A program made the translations under genes and the position numbers. From Ophiobolus disseminans (taxonomy: Eukaryota; Ascomycota; Dothideomycetes; Pleosporales; Phaeosphaeriaceae), in the NCBI GenBank assembly GCA_010093685.1, contig MU006227.1, positions 186,001 through 250,000 of the forward strand: DNA of 64,000 nucleotides, given 5' to 3'. Numbering within the stretch: the first letter of the stretch is position 1; each line of letters begins with the position of its first letter. A model generated the notes under the pieces. The model saw only the letters and a list, made by a program, of their open reading frames with translations. It was not told where the DNA came from and made no database searches. Shown in pieces: positions 21,479 to 31,816 of this stretch.

Positions 21479-22888
21479 ATGGAGATACCCTCACGTCAGC
21501 CAACGACTGTGGAGTCGCTACCCAACGAGCTCCTGATTCAGATTGCAGCGCATCTCGAGAGTGAAGCTCCTTCCATCGCCAAGTTTGCCCATGAGCCTAC
21601 AGCTCATCTCACAGAATCAGACTCTATGCCACTCAAACACCTCTCCCTTGTCTCGTGGCGCTGGCGCAAGATCACTCTACCAATCCTGTTCCGCTACTCG
21701 CGGATCGCTCTCGACAAAGAACCCCAATGGGTGCCTATAGATGCACGACTAGTGGATAGTATGCAGACGCAGTTGACGACGTTGAGTAACCATGAATTCC
21801 AAATTTACCATAGGATGCGCAGCAAGTTCAAGAGCAGTTCGGAATTCGCGTACGAAGAGGCGTTTGATGACCTGCTCATCAATCTCTGTCGAATACAAGA
21901 TGGCGACAATTGTTTGAAAGCGGCGCCACATATTCTGTGGCTTCCGCATCTCCCGAAAACCTTTGAGATTTTTGGAAGGGTTGTGGCACAGTATGATCTG
22001 AAGCATCATGTCAAGAGTGTGGTTGTCCATACCGACAAGGAGTACGAACTGCGTCACGTCAGCACCGCAGATGCACCCCTTGCTCGGGCAGTTGCAGATA
22101 TCTGGTCCTCCATCTTCCGCCATCTCGAACCCACAAGAACAGTTGTCGCTGCGCCACCGAGCACGCTTGCTGGACTTCTCGATACACAAGTGATGAGTGC
22201 AGATATCTGGGCATTTGATATGAAAATGCACTATGTTGAACTCCTGCAATCCGAGCCGCTACGCCGTGAGCACATGGACTCTAAATGCAGATCGCGGGAC
22301 TCCGCACTTATCCACCGAAGACCATGGAGACACCTGGGCTACAACGAAGGCTCCTCCATCACGGCGTATAGCACCTACGAGTATCACTTGAAGCAGTCGC
22401 CAAAAATGTTGTACCTTGTCCTCATTCGACTTGCTAGGGAGGTGCAACCGTGCTGCAACATCACGTCCTTTAGCTTCACTGGGGTCTTTCCGTTCGTTAC
22501 GAATGTCACCGCCATTGTCCGAGCCTTAGATAAAATCCGAACATTGAAGCAGATCGCATTCCAGCTCGCACCCGGAAAAGAAAATAACGTACTCGACGAT
22601 TCTAAGAGAATGGGCAGGGCTCAGAGAAGCGATTTTTGGCTCGAATGGAATGAGAGCTACAAGACCATTGCCGTCTACCTGGGAGATCTCGAGTTCGAGG
22701 ATGGCGCAGTGTTCAGGAGCAGAGATTGTGGAAACGCGCAGCTGGCTCAAGATGTGACAGCATATCTTGAAGTGTTGCAACAAAGAGGAGCAGGATGGCG
22801 GAAGAGTAGTGAAGAAGAAGGGGTCTGGATTCGCGATCATGGGCTTGATCGTAATGTCGATCCTATCACCGAGCTTGGTATCGTTTGA
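21479..22888 (+). CDS. F-box domain protein
   Basis: Intronless, 469 residues. An F-box-like motif sits at the N-terminus: ESLPNELLIQIAAHLE, then LKHLSLVSWRWRKITLPILFRYSRI (about residues 12-75). The rest is a long region with hydrophobic patches at spacings suggesting degenerate leucine-rich or helical repeats. F-box proteins recruit substrates to SCF ubiquitin ligases through Skp1. The target cannot be deduced. The C-terminal part (WLEWNESYKTIAVYLGDLEFEDG) resembles uncharacterised fungal F-box proteins. The frame is intact. Confidence 0.7.
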   Translation: MEIPSRQPTTVESLPNELLIQIAAHLESEAPSIAKFAHEPTAHLTESDSMPLKHLSLVSWRWRKITLPILFRYSRIALDKEPQWVPIDARLVDSMQTQLTTLSNHEFQIYHRMRSKFKSSSEFAYEEAFDDLLINLCRIQDGDNCLKAAPHILWLPHLPKTFEIFGRVVAQYDLKHHVKSVVVHTDKEYELRHVSTADAPLARAVADIWSSIFRHLEPTRTVVAAPPSTLAGLLDTQVMSADIWAFDMKMHYVELLQSEPLRREHMDSKCRSRDSALIHRRPWRHLGYNEGSSITAYSTYEYHLKQSPKMLYLVLIRLAREVQPCCNITSFSFTGVFPFVTNVTAIVRALDKIRTLKQIAFQLAPGKENNVLDDSKRMGRAQRSDFWLEWNESYKTIAVYLGDLEFEDGAVFRSRDCGNAQLAQDVTAYLEVLQQRGAGWRKSSEEEGVWIRDHGLDRNVDPITELGIV

Positions 22889-23133
22889 TCAGCTACGCTC
22901 CCTGCATCACCTATCACTGCATTTCGGAAACATGAAGTGGCCGACTAAAGACACCACAATTCACGTTCATCAACGCCTTACGCGCCCAAAGTTGTAATCC
23001 CTGGTACTAATCATGGTGAATGGAATACCACCATAAAGCTATCTACTGCCGGTGGTACTCTTCCTCTTTCTTGCAATAACTCTGCACCTTAGGATTACAT
23101 GACTCACCCCCAGGACATTCTACACCAATACTC

Positions 23134-23916
23134 ATGGGCCAAGACGTAAGCACTTGCTCTGCGGCGAACTACTATGACTGGGAATTAGATGCTCCCGAGG
23201 AAGAAGAATGTCTGATGCCATACCACGGGCCGACCAGATTCGAATGGGCACGCATGGATTTCGGCGAGCCACCAATGTTAAGCCCGTACGACGGAGGCCG
23301 ACTACGTCGGACTGCAAGATATGACGAAATTCTGGAGACTGGGCCAGGAAATCTTGTGCCGCCGATGTTTCCTAGACAGCCTTTCAGTCGTGGTATGCCC
23401 TCACTAGTTCAGAATCAAGATTTTCGCATCAGAACAGTATATCTTCGAGCTCCAGGGCGACTTCATACCGACGCATCAGGCATGCTCCGCAGTAGCCACG
23501 CTGCATTAGTTCCCGACGTCGTCTTCCGCCAGCGCCATACGCAAGAGCCTCGATCCAGGCTTCAAAGCCCAGCACCAGCGCCTCAAAGTTCCCCCCACTC
23601 AACCGCAACGCGAACTTCTCGACGATATCCTCGTTCAGAATCAGCACCACCACCACCATCACACCGCAGCCCAAGTCCACCTCTCTCCCCGAAATCTTCT
23701 CCACGCCACCAAAGCCGCAGATCATCTCACTCAGGAAACCCCATCGTGTTTCGCGTCGACCAACATGCACCACCGCTTGGCGCAGCGCAAGTGCGTTTCC
23801 ACGGAGAAAAAGGCATGCAGACTGAGAATGGAGGAAGGTGTACTGGTACGGTGACGAACAATGAGTGGAAGGGACTGGATAAGGGGTTGAAGATACGCAT
23901 GGGTGGTAGGGAATAA
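23134..23916 (+). CDS. Proline/serine-rich protein with an N-myristoylation signal
   Basis: Intronless, 260 residues. The N-terminus MGQDVSTCS fits the N-myristoylation pattern (Gly2, Ser6), and Cys8 could be palmitoylated, so membrane attachment is likely. The first half is acidic and Pro-rich (ELDAPEEEECLMPYHGP). Residues 130-205 form a Ser/Pro/Arg-rich disordered stretch. The C-terminus is compact (NNEWKGLDKGLKIRMGG). No enzymatic domain and no known family. The opposite strand is also open for 182 codons, but that frame has no recognisable features. Confidence 0.55.
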   Translation: MGQDVSTCSAANYYDWELDAPEEEECLMPYHGPTRFEWARMDFGEPPMLSPYDGGRLRRTARYDEILETGPGNLVPPMFPRQPFSRGMPSLVQNQDFRIRTVYLRAPGRLHTDASGMLRSSHAALVPDVVFRQRHTQEPRSRLQSPAPAPQSSPHSTATRTSRRYPRSESAPPPPSHRSPSPPLSPKSSPRHQSRRSSHSGNPIVFRVDQHAPPLGAAQVRFHGEKGMQTENGGRCTGTVTNNEWKGLDKGLKIRMGGRE

Positions 23917-24141
23917 GGGAACTTAAAGAGGAAGAGGAATGTTGGAGTAAGTTCTTGTAGGGATGGAAATTAATCATTACGTTTATTCGCTCTCGTCTAC
24001 ACCAAGACGACTGAAGATGCTACTGCACACTCAATGCGGAAGCAAGACAAAGTCTAGATCAAACTAACATATCAATACCGATACATACACCACTCGATCT
24101 ACATCTATCAAATACTCACACCATTGCCCCCACCTCCATGC

Positions 24142-27100
24142 TCACACCCGTCTACTCTCCATCGGCCCCAACGCACTCCCCCTCAACCCCCCCAAATCCA
24201 GCACCAACCTCTGCACCACCACCCCCGGCTCCAACAACCACACCTTCAACTCATGCGCCCCCGCCTCCAACGCCCCATCAACCGCCACCTCCGCAGTCCA
24301 CCCATTCTCCACAACAGCCTTACGCCATTCCTTACTCTCCTTGTACACCGGATTCGCCAACACATACCGCACCGTGCGCGCCGCTCGCTCATCCACCGCC
24401 CACGCAAACGCGAGCGGGCGCGTCGGATCGTGGTTGTGCGATGCGCTTAACATTACGAGTAGTTTCGCTGTCGTAGATAGGGTCGTTGTGTATAATGAGT
24501 ACGTAAGCGCGGGGCCGGTGGCGGGTGTTTGCGTGCGCATAGTGAGGGGCCATGGTTTCATGGCCGAGTGTGTGCGGCCGTAGGAAGGGATTTCGATATA
24601 GCTGACGCCGTTGAGAGATTCGGAGGAAGTGTGGTGTGCGGCTTCGATGGCGATGACGCCGTTGGATTCGATGGAGCCGGTGAAGGTGGAAGGGGGAGAG
24701 AATTTGTGGAGGGGGAGGTGGAGAGTTGCAGTGGCGGTGGTGCTGGTTATGGATATGGTTATGAGTGCGGTGGAGTGGCCGGTGGGGACTTTGGTCCAGT
24801 CGATGGCGATGGTGATGCGTTGGTCGGATTGCGGTCCTGGGGCTTGGAGGAGACCGGTGCTGGGCGATAGGGTGATGTAGGAAGTATTCGAGGCGGAGAT
24901 GGTGTATGGGATCGTTCCATTTTTGAGGGCGAAGAGGTCGAAGGATCGGACTTCCGCTTCCGGCATGTGTGAAGACATGGTGAGAAGAGTGAGATTCTTG
25001 GTGCGAGGGTAGGACATGGAAGTGCCCTGGATACCGACTCCGAACAAGCCTTCAAGGGTCTGGTTGAAGGAGGTGTAGCTTACACTTGGCATGATGTTCA
25101 AGCCGCCTGAAGGTTCCTGCCACGATGTATAGCCAATGTGCGGCTGGTTGACAAATCCATCCCATTTGCCATTGTTCAATGTATGGTATCTCTTCGTGAT
25201 GTCGGCATCTTCTTTAAATAGTGCTTCGGCTTGTTCCGCTACCAGGTTGGCGGAGACGCGACCTTGCTCAGCATAGAGCTTGTTCATGGCCGTCTTCGTG
25301 TACAAGTCGACCATTGTCTTGCCAGCCATGACTGGATGGAGCACGAGCTGGAAGAACGAAGTTCGCGTTTTCTGATCTAGCGAGTCATACACAGTCTGGA
25401 CTGCATTGAGAAGAGCGTGCCAATCAGCCAGATTTCGTCGTGCTTCGTCATAGTTGATGGTGCTGAATGCAAAGGGTGTCTCGCTAAGAAGCTCATACTT
25501 GCGGCGCGCCGTCAGCATCCCGTATCGATTGAGAAAGTCGACGGTCTTTTCCGCGATAGAAGGGCCAAATTGCTGTGTTGCCCAGCGCTTTATGAAATCA
25601 TTAGTCGACGAGAGAGATCCATGCCGATCGAAGTCATACGCCATATCCATGAAATGAGCAAGTGGAATTTCCTAGCCATCATTAGCTTTCACTAAAAAGA
25701 GGAGAAAAAACTGCTTACCAAAGGTTTGAGATCACCAACATTGACGAGCCAGATCTGTCGTGCATTCTTGTTGTATGCCAGATGCATCTGCTCCCAAGTT
25801 TTCACCAGCTGGATGGTATTGATCCACTTGTAATTACGTGGACCTCCTACATAATCGAAATGGTAGTACAAGCCAGCTCCACCGGCCCGATTAGTCTCAT
25901 TTGCGGTCGGAACTCGTATCAAATTGCCGGAATTGTCATCTGTCCAAAGAAGCGTAATAGTATCAGGAACCTTCATTCCACTCTCGTAATACTCAATGAC
26001 TTCCTTCACGTTGTGAGTGCTCCGCGATACAACCACTGACTAGGTGGATGAACTTACTTTGTAGAGTACCCATGTTTGTAGAATACTAGACGAGTTACTA
26101 GAGTTGGTATTGCTGTGGAGTAGCGCCTGTTGCACCTGAATAATTTCTTCCAAATCTGGTGCTTTCAGTGTTGGCGAGGCCACGTCTCCCTTACCCCTCA
26201 TGCCCATAGTCCAGTAGGTATCCCAGTTTTTCGCCCTTTGGATGCCCTGGGCGAAAAATGTCTTGATATTCTTCTTGTTGGTCAACCAATCCCAGTCGCC
26301 TTGGAGAGCATTTCCTTGTTCCTTCTCAGACCTTGCCATCGGCTCGTGGTGACTGGTGCCAATGACGACCCCAAAGTCGTGAGCTAGTTGCCCATTCTTT
26401 GGGTCGTCTACATAGAAACTCTTCCCCCACATTGCGGGCCAGATGTAGTTGCCCTTGAGTCGGAGACATAGCTCAAATACGAGGCGATAATAGTCGCTGT
26501 TGAACACACCTTTGAAGTTCTTTTGGACCCAGCTTGACAGCGCGGGAGCTTCATCGTTGATGAAGAAACCTCGGTACTTGACAGAAGGCGGCCCTTGCAA
26601 TTTGCCTGAAGACGAAACATATACAGATATCTTGGTTTGGACAGGGACATCAGCCCACCTTCGAAATAGGAATTGAGATCAGCTAATGACTTCGACTTTC
26701 ATAAACATTGAACCTACCAGTACCACGGAGAAACACCCATCTGCTCGGATACGTCATAAAGACCATAAATAGCGCCACGTCGGTCGCTACCAGCGATGAC
26801 CAGTGCCCAAGGAATGCCGGCGCTTGGATTTCGAACCACTTGGGATGTGTACGATTCCCACTTGCCTTCGACTGTGGACACATCGAGTTTGCCCGTGGAC
26901 GCAAGATTGTTAATTAGGCTGGAATGCCCTATAGTGCCTGCAATGATGACAGGCCCACTATCGGGATTCGTCAAGCTGGTAGCTATTGTGCCATTAATCT
27001 GCAAAACCATTTAGCGCTCTTCGAATCATAAGATGGTGGTGCTATACTGACGCCAACAACACGACCAAAATCCCACGCGAGGTCTTGTGCCGCCCTTGCA

Positions 27101-27255
27101 ATTCCGACGCGTTCATTACTTGTGACAACGATGGAAGGAGCGACGCTTCGGTCAGCGAGCTTGAAATTGCTTCCATTGGAATTGAATTGGAGTAGCTGTG
27201 CCTGGACCGTAGATGCGGCTACCAGCACGTACGAGATGCTTAAGAATCTCTTCAT
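24142..27255 (-). CDS. Secreted GH115 family glycosidase (xylan alpha-glucuronidase type)
   Basis: Five exons (27255-27052, 26998-26718, 26658-26058, 26003-25719, 25671-24142) encode 966 residues; introns are 47-59 bp. MKRFLSISYVLVAASTVQA is a signal peptide. Splicing restores MGVSPWYWWADVPV, KYRGFFINDEAPAL and GNYIWPAMWGKSF. GTSHHEPMARSEKEQG, LLWTDDNSGNLIRVP and IWLVNVGDLKPLEIP, the conserved blocks of GH115, follow. Known GH115 enzymes remove 4-O-methyl-glucuronic acid side chains from glucuronoxylan, a plant cell-wall polymer. This substrate is inferred. The C-terminal 300 residues form the beta-rich domain usual for the family. Full length and intact, consistent with a fungus that degrades plant material. 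Confidence 0.92.
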
Positions 27256-27864
27256 CGTGACGTGTGCAGTCGCCTCAGAATGTGCAAGCCAATGTGTATT
27301 TGTCCATCGATGTTCGGTCACGTGCCAGGGCTGTCCGCGGAGCCAAATCCGCATCTTTCGCTGGGTAAATTAGAGGCAATATCGAGCAACCACGATGACT
27401 GGAGGGCTGATATGCCAAGTCAAAGAGATAGTTTATGGAACCTTGTAAGTCTGCTCAGTATCGCGCCGTTGGCTGGGGTAATATGCATGCGATCTCCTTT
27501 CGCCCTACTTTTCAGGAAAAACCTGGGAACAATAAGTAACATCTGGGGACGTCGATGAATATAATTGTGGTTTTCGCACGGGACGGAGTGCCACGTGCGC
27601 ACCAAGTGGTCATCGTTTACTCTTTGTTTCTTTTACCTAGACGATCTGAAGCTGATGGATTCACCTTAAGAATTCACCTAGTTCATGTACAGTTGATGGG
27701 ATATGAGGCACTTACATAGCAAAACGAAACGAATTGAGATAGATCAGAGCTATGACTTGGGTATTGTAAGCTACTCCAGGCTGACTTTCCAGTCAATGCC
27801 TCCTGTATGACTCCACAACGGCTCATTGCGCTCGTCTTACCTATTTCGACCCATCCATATTCAA
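27256..27864. other. Intergenic region between GH115 and the UPRT gene
   Basis: Holds the GH115 promoter on the left and the 3' flank of the UPRT gene on the right. Only short frames without domains. Confidence 0.5.
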
Positions 27865-28728
27865 TCATTTCCCCAGCGTCAAAAACAGCCTGTCACCAAT
27901 ATCTCCCAGGCCCGGCTTGATCATACCCTTCTCGTCCACGTCCTTATCACAGCCACCAACCCACACAGTGACGCCCTCTTCCCACTCCTCGCACGCCTTG
28001 CGCAGTCCCTCCTCCGTCGCCAACACGCTCACAACGATAATGCGCTTGACGCCCCAGTCTTTCAACGAGTCGATGGCCGCACACGCCGTTGCGCCTGTCG
28101 CTATGACCGGATCGACTATGATGGCGAGATCGGGCAGAGACGGGTTTGAGCTCGACGTGCTGTGGTATGGCAAATTGTTGTAGTATTCGACGGGCTGGAG
28201 GGTGGACTTCTCGCGGTAGAGGCCGAGGTGGTGGACTGGGACGGGAGCAGGGAGGATGGACTGGAGGGCAGGGACCATGGAGAGGCCGGAGCGCAGGATG
28301 GGGACGAGGCTTATTGAGGCGGGAGACGGGGAGGTTGTTGTTGTGGTGTACGAGTAGCCAAGAGGGGAATTGTCCTATATAGCATATGTGTTAGCCTACC
28401 GTGGTTCTGTTATTTAGCGTGTCATATACGCAAATCGCCCAAAGTGTGTTGGGATGGCTGTCAAGTGGGTCGATATAGGGCATACAGTGTATCGACCACC
28501 CCACTCTTAATGAATGAGAGGGTGTTATAAGGAGACACTTACGGTGCCATCTTCCTGCGCCTTCAGCCCTGCCCCGAGCGCCTCGTACCCAACCATGAGG
28601 GCAATTTCATGCACCAAAGTCTGCGCATCTCTGGACCCTGTCTTTGCGGATCGGAGCTGCGAGAGCTTAGCTTGCAGGCACGGGTGCGTTGACACGTGTG
28701 CGTTTTTGGGGATGTTGATGGACGACAT
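27865..28728 (-). CDS. FUR1: Uracil phosphoribosyltransferase
   Basis: Two exons (28728-28543, 28374-27865) encode 231 residues; the intron is 168 bp. The start MSSINIPKNAHVSTHPCLQAKLSQLR is typical of fungal UPRT. The splice gives EDGTDNSPLGYSYT. The second exon carries LVPILRSGLSMVPAL, LGLYREKSTLQPVEYYNNLP, the PRPP-binding loop DPVIATGATACAAI, and the C-terminal uracil-binding part GDIGDRLFLT. The enzyme joins uracil to PRPP to form UMP in pyrimidine salvage, and its loss usually confers 5-fluorouracil resistance. It is divergent from the fluoride exporter gene. Confidence 0.93.
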
Positions 28729-29179
28729 GATGACTGAAGTACGAGCTGTAGATGTTTTCTTTTTTCTTTTAAGAGGACGGGGGGGCTTATTTGTTGTCTG
28801 GGTGTGGTGGAGCTTGTTGTATGTGGCAGGTGATTGATAGGCATAGCTCCACAATCCATGCGATAACAGCCCTCGCTCGGGCGTCTCCGAGGCCCCAGTC
28901 CCAGCTCGGTTGCCTGCATAAAGCTTAACGCAACATCCCTGCGAGTATCGGAGAAAAAGGCAGGAACCGCTTTTGTGCATCCAGTTCATGTCACCTGGGG
29001 CGTCCGCTTGCCCGATGCGCTGGGCTCATATGCGACGGTGGTCATAATAAGCAGGACGCCCTATTTCCGGTCGCATGTGAGGTTTGTTGTTGTTTTTGTC
29101 AGATTCTGGAAGGTGTTGTATTGGGACTTGACGTTTGACACGGCACGGCTGGCTGCACTGAAGCGCGTCATTGCGCATC
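28729..29179. promoter_or_regulatory. Divergent upstream region of the UPRT and fluoride-exporter genes
   Basis: A 451-bp region between two starts facing away from each other. It must contain both promoters. Frames of 77-118 codons cross it without domain signals. Confidence 0.5.
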
Positions 29180-30946
29180 ATGGCAATGATGATCAACAAC
29201 AACGATAGATATGACGAGGAAGATACACCCTCGAAGCGCGAGTCGCATTTCGACCAACAGCGTTCATCGCTGCGTTCCGACAAATCCGACTCAATCCTAC
29301 GCGCTCATTCACGACCAAACAGCAGGCAGCGTCTCGACGATTTCAGTCTTGACCTCAACACAAAGACGCACACGGATCGTGCGGACAGCGAAACCCTTCC
29401 ATCACCCAGTTCGCCAGCCCCCAATGTGCCATACACGCGATCAAGAAAGAGTAGCATCGCAAAAGGCAAAGGGCGAAGTCGCGCACCTAGTTCGCGGGGA
29501 GGCAGTAAAAGCACGCCAGAGGAAGCGAGGAGATTAGAAGAACTCCTCGCGCCAGAATCTTGGGCAAATCCATATGAACTTCTCGCGCAGCCAGAGATCC
29601 CGCTGCAAGCCCTAAGGGCAAAAGGTGGAACTGCCAGCAATCCGCCGTCTCGAGGTTCACGCACACAGCAACGCTCATCACGACAGCCTTCATTTCTAAG
29701 TCGTTTGGATCCACGTGCAGAAACACCCGGGTCGCAATTAGACATCACAGCCCTCCCCAGCATGACCGCCGCAACACGAAAGCCAGAATTCAGCGAGCCA
29801 CCAAACGCACCCCTTCGCCGCTCGTCCCGCATCGCAACAGAATTCTACACCATCTCCCACCTCATCTTCTTCGCCCTCCTCGGCACCCTCGCACGGCTCG
29901 GCCTCCAAGCACTAACCTTCTTCCCGGGGGCACCCATCGCATTTTCCGAACTCTGGCCCAACGTCGCAGGGACATTCATCATCGGCTTTCTGTCCGAAGA
30001 CCGGCGCCTCTTTCACGCTGAATGGGGCCGCGCCCGCAGCGACGAAGAAGAGCGCCTGCCTGAGCCCGTGGACCGACCTGCAGAAGACCACATGCGTGAG
30101 AAGGCGCGCCACGCCAAAGCCAAAAAGACGATTCCACTCTACATAGGCCTCGCGACGGGGTTTTGTGGCAGTTTTACCAGTTTCTCAAGTTTTGTGCGCG
30201 ATGTCTTTCTTGCGCTGGCGAATGATTCGCGCACTCCGATTAGCCACCCTTATCCCCCCAATACACCCATCCCAACACCGAGTACTACGATAGCGCGGAA
30301 TGGTGGATACTCATTCCTCGCCCTCATGGCCATCATAATCGTCACAATAAGCACCTGCTACTCCGCCCTACACGTAGGCGCACACTTCGCGCTCCTCCTT
30401 GACCCAATCACACCAACGCTTCCATTTCGCCTAACGCGGCGCTTCTTAGATCTCTTGATCGTGCTACTAGGCTGGGGCTGTTGGATCGGCGCGATACTCC
30501 TAACCGTGTTCCCACCACAAAACGCATGGCGCAGTCAAGCTCTATTCGCACTCATCTTCGCCCCTCTCGGCTGTTTAGCACGGTACTACATCTCACTCTA
30601 CCTCAACCCCCTGCTCGCATCTTTCCCACTCGGTACATTCACAGTGAACATTTTCGGCACCGCCGTGCTCGGTATGGCGTACGATCTACAGCGCGTGCCA
30701 CTTCTTGCGTCTGGCATTGGGGGCGGTAGCATGGTGGGGTGCCAGGTGCTGCAAGGCATCATGGACGGCTTCTGCGGCTGCCTAACCACAGTATCGACCT
30801 GGATACTCGAAATCGACTCGCTGAAGAAGAGACACGCGTATGTGTACGGGGGTGCGAGTGTGGGGGTGGGCTTGGGGTTGGCGGTGGCGATTATGGGGAG
30901 CGTGAGGTGGACTGTTGGGTGGCAGGGGATTATATGTGTTGTATGA
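29180..30946 (+). CDS. Fluoride export protein (FEX/CrcB family, two-domain)
   Basis: Intronless, 588 residues from the ATG at 29180; the frame extends back to 29171 only by a TTG. Residues 1-215 are charged, Ser/Arg-rich and disordered (KSSIAKGKGRSRAPSSRGGSK). Two CrcB-type membrane domains follow. The first has LARLGLQALTFFPG, NVAGTFIIGFLSE and GFCGSFTSFSSFVRD. The second has GCLARYYIS, FGTAVLGMAYDL and GFCGCLTTVSTWILE. The paired Asn and Phe/Thr-Ser-rich motifs line the anion pore in fungal FEX proteins, which export fluoride across the plasma membrane. About nine hydrophobic segments are visible. The long cytosolic N-terminus is unusual compared with yeast FEX1. Confidence 0.88.
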   Translation: MAMMINNNDRYDEEDTPSKRESHFDQQRSSLRSDKSDSILRAHSRPNSRQRLDDFSLDLNTKTHTDRADSETLPSPSSPAPNVPYTRSRKSSIAKGKGRSRAPSSRGGSKSTPEEARRLEELLAPESWANPYELLAQPEIPLQALRAKGGTASNPPSRGSRTQQRSSRQPSFLSRLDPRAETPGSQLDITALPSMTAATRKPEFSEPPNAPLRRSSRIATEFYTISHLIFFALLGTLARLGLQALTFFPGAPIAFSELWPNVAGTFIIGFLSEDRRLFHAEWGRARSDEEERLPEPVDRPAEDHMREKARHAKAKKTIPLYIGLATGFCGSFTSFSSFVRDVFLALANDSRTPISHPYPPNTPIPTPSTTIARNGGYSFLALMAIIIVTISTCYSALHVGAHFALLLDPITPTLPFRLTRRFLDLLIVLLGWGCWIGAILLTVFPPQNAWRSQALFALIFAPLGCLARYYISLYLNPLLASFPLGTFTVNIFGTAVLGMAYDLQRVPLLASGIGGGSMVGCQVLQGIMDGFCGCLTTVSTWILEIDSLKKRHAYVYGGASVGVGLGLAVAIMGSVRWTVGWQGIICVV

Positions 30947-31816
30947 TATGAGGTTTGTGCCAAGAGCTGGAATCTTGTGCAAACCTGGGTGATGTGGTGC
31001 TGGCTACGTATCAACGATGGGTATAGGGCTGTCATGTACGATGACATGTAGGATATTTATGGCTAAGATATGTCATGCATAATTGATTACTGTTCATGTT
31101 CGTGCTAGGTGGTAAAGTCGCTGCATGTGTAGGTGTTTTATGCTGGCTACATAGTATGCTCATCAAGCAATGCTAGTATACACCAAGAGCAGCAATGATG
31201 CTCTCACACGCTACAGTCCTTGGAGAGACTAGGCTTGTACTGTACTCACTCTGGGTATAGATCTTGAATTAAGCTTTTGATAGTTCGGTGTGTGTACCTC
31301 ATGTAGTAAGATCATCAAGCCAGGACGTCGAGTTCCTTACCTGTGGTCTTACCTTGAATTGCACAAGTGTGCATGCTAATACTTGCATACCCACCATCCA
31401 GCCAACCGACATAAAGGAAAATGATAGTAACACAAATTGAGAAAGAACCCACCGCTACCTCACCCAAACAGTACTTTGCCGAAGGTGCCCGAAGAATCCA
31501 TTATGCGAAAAGCTGGTACAAGGGTGTGTCGTTGCCTGTCAAGAAGTCTGTACCTTTCTTTACCGTAGATGAGCAGTGGTTGTAACGGAAGACCGATGAA
31601 AAGGCGCGGGCGCTATCGATGATGACGACGAACCATTTGCGAGAGTCGTTTGTTGCGCACGCTTACCCTCTCTTGAGTCTGATGCTGCAGTGTGGTCGAA
31701 AGTCAAGAGTCGAACAAAGCTGATCTTACCCTCATTGACGAGAGGTGATGAGGTGGAAGAAAGGAAGGTCACCTTGACAAACCCATGCGCAAGCACACTT
31801 GAGCCGCCGAACGAGC
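30947..31816. other. Convergent 3' region with one short ORF
   Basis: Lies between the ends of the fluoride-exporter and U1-70K genes. The only item of note is a 54-codon plus-strand ORF at 31421-31585, listed separately. Otherwise AT-richer than its neighbours and without signals. Confidence 0.5.
31421..31585 (+). CDS. Possible short ORF
   Basis: 54 codons from ATG to TAA. The product is basic and compact (KQYFAEGARRIHYAKSWYKG in the middle), and its composition looks protein-like rather than random. No family is recognised. It lies in the shared 3' region of two genes and could equally be a chance frame in a UTR. Confidence 0.2.
   Translation: MIVTQIEKEPTATSPKQYFAEGARRIHYAKSWYKGVSLPVKKSVPFFTVDEQWL

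Noticed and set aside
23429..23977. 182-codon antisense frame opposite the myristoylated-protein candidate
   Set aside because: No signal, domain or start context; the plus-strand frame has the coherent N-terminal motif.
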